Below are positions 1-5,200 of a DNA stretch of 6,895 bases, one piece after another; position 1 is the first letter of the stretch, and each line of letters begins with the position of its first letter. Location: assembly GCA_017434685.1 (NCBI GenBank), contig JAFREV010000065.1, positions 1 to 6,895 on the forward strand. Direction: 5' to 3'. The notes under the pieces were generated by a model. It saw only the letters and a list, made by a program, of their open reading frames with translations, was not told where the DNA came from and ran no database searches. The translations under genes were made by a program, and so were the position numbers. This stretch comes from Mogibacterium sp. (GTDB taxonomy: Bacteria; Bacillota; Clostridia; Peptostreptococcales; Anaerovoracaceae).

Positions 1-102
1 AATGCACTAATTCCTACATAGAATGCACTCCTCACAAAAGACACACAGTGACGGATGCGTCAGACTGTAAACTGGTGCATAAGCAGATTTGCCGAATGTG
101 AG
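1..102 (+). other. 5' leader with short direct and inverted repeats
   Basis: No gene is supported in this stretch. It contains the 8-base direct repeat AATGCACT at 1-8 and 22-29 (start-to-start distance 21 bp, two helical turns) and an inverted repeat TGACG-GATG-CGTCA at 49-62. Either could be a protein-binding site upstream of the 121-residue gene, but both are short enough to arise by chance. No convincing -35/-10 pair was found, and the first copy touches the window edge, so more of the region may lie outside. Confidence 0.25.
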
Positions 103-108
103 AGGAGG
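103..108 (+). promoter_or_regulatory. Ribosome binding site of the 121-residue gene
   Basis: A perfect AGGAGG lies 5 nt before the ATG at 114. It is the strongest Shine-Dalgarno match in the window and supports this short frame as a real gene rather than a chance frame. Confidence 0.85.
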
Positions 109-113
109 AGAAT

Positions 114-479
114 ATGAATCAGAGGGATTCTGTGAGAACGCCAAAGGCGGTTCACCATCAGTGCATGTGGATAATAAGGGATTTGGACAGGCTCTACAGG
201 CTCGATGCCATACACAGACATGGCAGGCGGGATGATGAGCTTGTTTTTTATGAGGACGAGAATTGCAGATGCATAAGTTCTGATGTTGCCGAGGAGGCTT
301 CGCGAAAGATAGAGTGTATCAAGAGTGCGCTGCTGGCGATCCCGGAGGAATACAGGATGGATATACTCGAGAGCATAGCGGAAGGGGTTAAGCTGCCTGT
401 GATTGCCCATGAAAACACCTGGAAGAAATGGAAAAGAGTTTTCATCAGCGAATTGGCAAGCAATTTGAAGTTGATATAG
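114..479 (+). CDS. Small protein resembling RinA/ArpU-like phage regulators
   Basis: This is a 121-residue, soluble, charged protein with no signal peptide or membrane segment. The ATG at 114 is fixed by a strong AGGAGG ribosome binding site at 103-108 with a 5-nt spacer. The N-terminal half (residues 10-50) is basic and helical in character and contains two close cysteines (C51, C53). The C-terminal half has the pattern I recognise from small RinA/ArpU-like late-gene regulators of Gram-positive phages and their chromosomal relatives: a helix around residues 58-75, the motif IPEEYR at 76-81, a helix (residues 83-90), then NTWKKWKRVFISELA at 101-115 and a terminal NLKLI. In that family these helices form a sigma-region-4-like DNA-binding unit that controls late phage transcription. 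The gene is followed by the Nudix-recombinase pair, but a separate promoter-like element lies between, so it is probably its own unit. No other phage gene is visible here, so it may be a domesticated or leftover gene. The family call rests on motif resemblance only; a conserved hypothetical protein is the alternative. Confidence 0.8.
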   Translation: MNQRDSVRTPKAVHHQCMWIIRDLDRLYRLDAIHRHGRRDDELVFYEDENCRCISSDVAEEASRKIECIKSALLAIPEEYRMDILESIAEGVKLPVIAHENTWKKWKRVFISELASNLKLI

Positions 480-497
480 ATAGAAAACGCGAAGATG

Positions 498-506
498 TGC
501 TAAAAT
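498..506 (+). promoter_or_regulatory. Candidate extended -10 promoter for Nudix-recombinase genes
   Basis: TGC-TAAAAT at 498-506 matches the extended -10 form TGnTATAAT with one mismatch in the hexamer, and lies 37 nt upstream of the Nudix start codon. No good -35 hexamer sits at 16-18 bp spacing; TTGATA at 471-476 is 24 bp away, which is too far. Extended -10 promoters can work without a strong -35. Transcription would start near 513, directly at the palindrome described next. Confidence 0.45.
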
Positions 507-513
507 CTTATTA

Positions 514-528
514 GATAAATTATTTATC
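514..528 (+). promoter_or_regulatory. Perfect 7-1-7 palindrome, candidate operator
   Basis: GATAAAT-T-ATTTATC is a perfect inverted repeat with 7-base arms and one central base. It sits just downstream of the candidate -10 box and upstream of the Nudix ribosome binding site, where a bound repressor would block transcription. The 7-1-7 spacing is that of Fur-family boxes in Bacillus, and the arms contain GATAA/TTATC as Fur boxes do, but the full consensus (TGATAATnATTATCA) is not matched. It is too AT-rich and lacks a following T-run, so it does not look like a terminator of the upstream gene. The regulator is unknown. Confidence 0.4.
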
Positions 529-530
529 GT

Positions 531-537
531 AAAGGTG
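531..537 (+). promoter_or_regulatory. Ribosome binding site deciding the Nudix start
   Basis: AAAGGTG lies 6 nt before ATG at 544. Because the in-frame GTG at 535 is itself part of this Shine-Dalgarno sequence, it cannot also be served by it, so ATG 544 is the better start. Confidence 0.7.
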
Positions 538-543
538 AAAAGC

Positions 544-1080
544 ATGACATTTGAAGAGAAAACTATTAGCAGCAAATTGGTTTATGAGGGGCCGGTGTTC
601 AAGGTGCGTCAGCATATCGTAGAGGGATATGGCGGCAAAAAGGCCCAAAGAGATATCGTCGAACACGTGGGCGGAGCCATAATGGTTGCCATAACAGACG
701 AGGGTAAAGTCCTGATGGAAAAGCAGTTCAGGAAGCCCCTTGAGAGGGACCTGCTCGAACTCCCTGCGGGCAAAGCAGATCCGGGCGAGGATCCTGAAGT
801 GACAGCGGCAAGAGAACTTGCCGAGGAAACAGGTTATACCGCAGGCTCAATCAAACATCTCGTTTCATACTATCCGACTTGCGGCTACTCATCGGAGTTG
901 CTTCACATCTACATCTGCAGGGATCTTAAGCCCGGTGATACAAATTGGGATCCGACCGAGTGCATAGAGCTCCACGAGTACGATGTGGAAGAAGTAATCG
1001 ACATGATTATGCGGGGCGAGATAAGGGACAGCAAGACTATTATTGGTTTGCTGTTTGCCAGACAGGCAGGAGAGATTTAG
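544..1080 (+). CDS. nudF: Nudix hydrolase, ADP-ribose pyrophosphatase type
   Basis: A 178-residue cytoplasmic Nudix hydrolase, predicted to cleave ADP-ribose (and possibly other nucleoside diphosphate sugars) to AMP and ribose 5-phosphate. The Nudix box G-x5-E-x7-RE-U-x-EE-x-G-U is complete: G76, E82, R90, E91, L92, E94, E95, G97, Y98; these Glu residues bind the catalytic metal. The N-terminal strand region (residues 8-40) fits the dimer-forming domain of ADP-ribose pyrophosphatases. Thirteen residues after the box comes YPTCGYSSE (110-118), matching the Pro-containing loop that typifies ADP-ribose hydrolases, here with Cys113 where Pro is common. Length is normal for the family (about 180). 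The start is ATG 544 with AAAGGTG at 531-537. The stop codon at 1078-1080 is part of the ribosome binding sequence of the recombinase gene 8 bp downstream, suggesting coupled translation. The proximity to a XerD-like gene recalls the nudF-ripX region of Bacillus subtilis. Substrate is inferred; the symbol is by analogy. Confidence 0.9.
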   Translation: MTFEEKTISSKLVYEGPVFKVRQHIVEGYGGKKAQRDIVEHVGGAIMVAITDEGKVLMEKQFRKPLERDLLELPAGKADPGEDPEVTAARELAEETGYTAGSIKHLVSYYPTCGYSSELLHIYICRDLKPGDTNWDPTECIELHEYDVEEVIDMIMRGEIRDSKTIIGLLFARQAGEI

Positions 1081-1084
1081 GTGA
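1079..1084 (+). promoter_or_regulatory. Ribosome binding site of the recombinase, overlapping the Nudix stop
   Basis: AGGTGA at 1079-1084 precedes ATG 1089 by 4 nt and includes the last two bases of the Nudix TAG stop. A second purine-rich stretch, AGGAGAG, lies at 1068-1074. The arrangement favours re-initiation by ribosomes finishing the Nudix gene and decides ATG 1089 over the in-frame ATG at 945 inside the Nudix gene. Confidence 0.6.
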
Positions 1085-1088
1085 CATT

Positions 1089-1964
1089 ATGCGTGAATTT
1101 CTGGAATATCTGAAAAATGAAAAGGGCAAAGCCGAGAACACCCTGATAGCTTATGAAAGGGATATCAAAGCTTTTGAAAAGTACCTTAAAGAAAGGGGAA
1201 GATCCCTCAAAACATGCAATGACAGCGACGCCGTTTCCTATGTGCTTGAGCTAAGCAATCAGAACAAGTCCAAGGCTACGATAAACCGCAAGGCATCATC
1301 ACTTCGCAATTTCTATGATTATCAGATTGAGATGGGGAGAATGTCATCCAATCCGTTTGTGAAGGTCAAGTCAATGAAGAATGACAGGAGGCAGGTCGAC
1401 TATCTCAGCATCGAGGATGCGGCCAAATTGATGACGCTTCCGGGCGACGATAAAAAAGGAATCAGAGACAGGGCTCTGCTCGAGTTCATGTACGGAACGG
1501 GTGCCAGGGTTACCGAGGTTGTAAGGCTGAAATTCGAAGATCTGAATATGAGAATGAATTTCGTCACATTAAAAGATGTAAACGAAGAGAGCAGGATAGT
1601 ACCACTCGGAAGATACGCGGCAGAGGCGATGGCGGAGTACGTGGAGAACGCATATGCCGATCTTAGCGGCAAAGTATATGAGGATGACGATTTCGTATTT
1701 GTCAATTTCAGAGGTGAGCCGCTTACCAGACAAGGCATATGGAAGATTCTCAAGGACTACGGCGCAAAGATAAACGCTGCAGATCGAATGACGCCGCAGA
1801 TTCTCAGGGACAGCTTTGCCGTACATATACTGCAAAACGGAGGAGATCTCAAGACTCTGCAGGAACTAATGGGATTTGAGGATATGACGGTCGGAATTGC
1901 TTATCTGGCCGTTACGGATATTCATGTCAGGGACGTCTTTAAAAAGACTCACCCGAGGGCATAA
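1089..1964 (+). CDS. xerD: XerD-lineage tyrosine recombinase with altered active site
   Basis: A 291-residue protein of normal XerC/XerD length (about 295-300). Residues 1-90 form the N-terminal SAM-like DNA-binding domain (FLEYLKNEKGKAENTLIAYERD region), and residues 104-291 the catalytic domain. Xer proteins resolve chromosome dimers at dif. Visible active-site positions: R140 in GTGARVTEVVRL; K162 as the likely beta-hairpin lysine; R240; and the nucleophile Y272 in GIAYLAV. However, the HxxR histidine is Gln (Q237 in TPQILRDSF), the following His of RHSF is Asp (D241), and the His/Trp position of LLGH is Phe (F263 in ELMGF). The C terminus ends KTHPRA, as in genuine XerD, where it belongs to the partner-interaction tail. 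So the lineage is clear but full catalytic activity is doubtful: it may be a non-catalytic or specialised partner. It lies 8 bp after the Nudix gene and is probably in the same operon. Whether it is the cell's dif recombinase cannot be told here; the symbol denotes family. Confidence 0.82.
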   Translation: MREFLEYLKNEKGKAENTLIAYERDIKAFEKYLKERGRSLKTCNDSDAVSYVLELSNQNKSKATINRKASSLRNFYDYQIEMGRMSSNPFVKVKSMKNDRRQVDYLSIEDAAKLMTLPGDDKKGIRDRALLEFMYGTGARVTEVVRLKFEDLNMRMNFVTLKDVNEESRIVPLGRYAAEAMAEYVENAYADLSGKVYEDDDFVFVNFRGEPLTRQGIWKILKDYGAKINAADRMTPQILRDSFAVHILQNGGDLKTLQELMGFEDMTVGIAYLAVTDIHVRDVFKKTHPRA

Positions 1965-2013
1965 ATCAGGAATGGAATTGCAATAGAGTATAAGGATTGC
2001 GAAGGGAGACTAC
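1965..2013 (+). other. 49-bp gap with no terminator; holds RBS of surface protein
   Basis: The gap between the recombinase and the giant gene has no hairpin followed by a T-run, so read-through from the upstream operon is possible. GAAGGGAG at 2001-2008 is the Shine-Dalgarno sequence for ATG 2014 (5-nt spacer). TATAAG at 1989-1994 resembles a -10 box but has no partner -35 at proper distance. A weak inverted repeat GCAAT/ATTGC (1980-1984 and 1996-2000) abuts the Shine-Dalgarno sequence. Confidence 0.5.
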
Positions 2014-2232
2014 ATGAAAAAACAGGGTGTTAACAGCTATTACGGAGAGCCGAGTTTCAAATGGAAGGACGTCGGTCCGACCAACATAAAGAAACTCTGC
2101 GCTGAGTGGAATAATCCGACGCATATTTCCGGTATAGAGAAGGAAAGACGCTACAGCAACAGGAAGTTCTTTGCGATAGTAATGGCGCTGCTTTTGCTCG
2201 TTCAAATGCAGCCGTTTTCGTTTGTATTTGCA
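2014..2232 (+). other. Extended N-terminal region and signal peptide of the surface protein
   Basis: The 73-residue pre-region is much longer than a standard signal peptide of 25-40. Residues 1-50 are polar with aromatic residues and several lysines (two Tyr-Tyr/Trp-containing patches, one Cys at 29). Then follow the basic ERRYSNRK (44-51), the hydrophobic core FFAIVMALLLLV (52-63) and the site FVFA-ED with predicted cleavage after Ala73. No other in-frame ATG before the core has a better ribosome binding site, so the long form is probably real. Extended signal peptides are known from large Gram-positive surface proteins (YSIRK type), but the YSIRK-G motif is not present as such. Confidence 0.75.
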
Positions 2233-5200
2233 GAAGACGGTTCTGATGCTCCGAAGGCTGAGACTTCAAGCACCGAAGTGGAGAAGAAATCGGTGCCTGC
2301 ACCTAAGGCAGAGCCTAAGCCTGAGCCGAAGCCGGAACCTGCGGCTGAGCCTGAGGTAAAGGAAGAGCCTGCAGCTGAGCCTGAAACACCAGAGGCTGAG
2401 GTAAAGGAAGAGCCTGCAGCTGAGCCTGAAACACCAGAGGCTGAGGAAAGCACATCTTCCGATGAGTCGCAGGCAGATGAGGAAACTCAGGATGCAGCAG
2501 ATGCAGATGTGGCTGCCGAGGAAGAAACTCCGACAGAAGAAGAGAAGGAGGAGTATCCTGCTCAGACGCTGACTGCCAATGCAGGTGGGGTCACCGTCAC
2601 TCTTAAAGCGCCCGAAGGCGCACTCCCTGAAGGATCCAAACTCAAGGCAAAGCAGGTAGGGCAGAAGTACATCGATGCTGTAGAGTCACAGATCGGAGAA
2701 TTAAGGGATGCCGTTGCTATTGACGTAACACCTGTTAACAAAGACGGAAAAGAAATCCAGCCGAAAAAGACCGTGGCGGTCACATTCTCGGGTGCGAATC
2801 TTGAAATGGAATCAGGGGATGAAGTTGAAGTGTTCCGCGTATCCGATGACGCATCAAGCGTTACTGATATGAACGGAAGCGGAAATGCTAATACCCAGTC
2901 ATTTAACACCAAGCACTTCACCATCTACGTAACAGGAACTAATCCTCATGAGACACATGAACAGAACACTGAGGCAGGTCGTTATGTTCTCGAATACGGC
3001 GAGTCGGTTTATCTGACTGACGATAATGATTCGAGTGCTGATAACTGGACTGCTTCAACCGGTGCCTCGTATGTAGAACTAAGCGACAGAACAACTACGA
3101 GTTTGACAGTCAAAAATGTTAATTCCACCAACAATGACCAGGTGGTTGCAATACGCCATGGTAGTTACTCTCGTACCTATAGATACTTCTACATAACGGC
3201 AAAGGCTAAACCTCGTACACATAATGTGACCTATGATCCTAAGGGAGGCAAGATTGACGGAAGCACCAATCCGAAAACCGTTACTGTTGATGACGGCACA
3301 ACCATTCAATTGCCTGCAGCACCGACAGACAAAGACAACTATACATTTGCGGGCTGGAAGACGGGCAGCCAAACCTATGATGCCGGTGCCGATTACACCG
3401 TAAGTGCAGATGTCAGCTTTGATGCTCAGTGGACGGCGGACAAATACAGCATCAGCTATAGCTATGCAGGCGGAACCGCACCTAAGACAGCAAATCCGAC
3501 AGAATATACGGTTGAAGACAATATAAATATCTCCAACGAACCTAGCAGGACAGGATATACCTTCACAGGCTGGACCAGCAATGATATGTCTACGCCTATT
3601 ACTACGCCTACGACTCCGGTGAATTGGAGTGCAGGCAGTGAGAGCGGAAACAAAACCTTCACTGCCAACTGGGAGATTGTTGATTACGACATTACTTACG
3701 ACTACGATGACGGAACCGCACCTTCTACCGACAACCCTACCAAATACACTGTTGCGGATAGAGTCGAAATCTCCAACGAACCGACTAAGGAAGGCTATAC
3801 ATTTAAAGGCTGGACCAGCGAAGATATGTCTACGCCTATTACTACACCTACGACTCCGGTGAACTGGAGCGCAGGTGCTGAGAGCGGAAACAAAACCTTT
3901 ACTGCCAACTGGGAAACTGTAAAATACGGTATCACATATTACTATGACGGCGGAACCGCGCCACAGACAGCAAATCCAACAGAATATACGGTTGAAGATA
4001 GTGTAAACATCTCCAACGAGCCAACAAAAGAAGACTATACATTCATCGGCTGGACCGGAAGCGGAATCGATGAACCTCGCAAGACCATAAGCTGGACAGC
4101 AGGAGCTGAGAAAGGACCGAAGTCATATACAGCCAATTGGGCGCTTACCGAGTACAGCATCACATACGAGCTTGACGGAGGAGATGCTTCATCTGCAGAA
4201 AACCCCGAGAAGTACACTGTTGCTTATGATGTCGAAATCTCTGATGAGCCGACCAAGGAAGGATATACCTTTAAAGGTTGGACCAGCGATGATATGTCTA
4301 CGCCTATTACTACGCCTACGACTCCGGTGAACTGGAGTGCAGGTGATGAGAGGGGAAACAAAACCTTCACTGCCAACTGGGAAGCTGTAGAATACGATAT
4401 CGCATATAACTATGCCGGCGGAGAAGAACCTGCGGAGCCTAATCCTATTAAATATACGATTGAAGACAGTATAGAGATCTCCAAGGAGCCAACAAAAGCA
4501 GGATACATATTTGCCGGATGGACAAGTTTTGATACTCATCCTAAGATAGATACTCCGACAACGCCGGTAGAGTGGTCAGCAGGAGCTGAGTATGGTAATA
4601 AAACATTCACTGCTAACTGGAAGAAACAAGTTACTCTGACTTACGAATTGAATAGCGGCACCCAACAGGCGACCCTTATTCCTGATATAAGAACAATAAC
4701 ACTTGGTGAAGGAGATAAGATTGATCTTGCAACAGCAACTTTTACAGGTCATCAATTCGAAGAATGGAACACCAAGGAGGACGGCACGGGTTCTCATCAT
4801 TCCGGAGGTTCCGAATACACTATGCCGGACCATGATGTGACGCTTTGGGCACAGTGGACCGAGCATCCGATCACAGTTACCTATAACTATAATTATTCGG
4901 GAGCTACAGAGCCATGGAAAAAGGTGAGTGCTCCGGAAAACGACCCGTACTATCAGGTTGTTAACGAAAAGCCTACGCGAGACGAGTACCTCTTTGTAGG
5001 ATGGTCAACAACCAAGGGTGCAACTAAAACATCAGAAATTGAGTATTTTCCGGGATCCAATTTGCCTACAGCGCAGGAAGATATAGAACTGTATGCCGTT
5101 TGGGTCATGGAAGAGAACGAAGCGAGAGAGTACACCCAGATTCTTAAAGGCTTTGGCAAGGAGGTCTACTACACAGGCGAAGAACAGAAAATAGTACCAA

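Noticed and set aside
535..543. GTG start for the Nudix gene
   Set aside because: This GTG is part of the AAAGGTG ribosome binding site for ATG 544 and has no better site of its own.
60..575. A 171-codon open frame on the - strand across the first gene
   Set aside because: It overlaps the 121-residue gene and the control region, has no good ribosome binding site and its translation lacks recognisable features. The + strand gene has a far better start.
945..1088. Longer start for the recombinase at ATG 945
   Set aside because: The extra 48 residues would lie inside the Nudix gene in another frame and have no Xer similarity; ATG 1089 gives the normal family length and start.
1935..1948. Palindrome GTCTTT-AA-AAAGAC near the recombinase 3' end as a terminator
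   Set aside because: It lies in the coding region (VFKKTH codons), has an AT-rich stem and a 2-nt loop and no T-run.
1980..2000. GCAAT/ATTGC hairpin as a terminator or RNA switch before the surface gene
   Set aside because: The stem is only 5-7 weak pairs with an 11-nt loop and no T-run; chance is likely.
2202..2453. Ser/Gly/Ala-rich reverse frame opposite the Pro/Glu spacer
   Set aside because: It is the antisense of low-complexity Glu/Pro/Ala codons and repeats only because the coding strand repeats.
3629..3862. A + strand frame of 77 codons inside the surface gene
   Set aside because: It is out of frame with the large gene, and its arginine/leucine/threonine-rich translation is a shadow of the repeats.
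3442..4620. Regular DNA repeats of about 240 bp as a CRISPR or satellite array
   Set aside because: The repeats are far too long for CRISPR, diverge mostly in a codon-wise manner and encode protein domains in one continuous frame.
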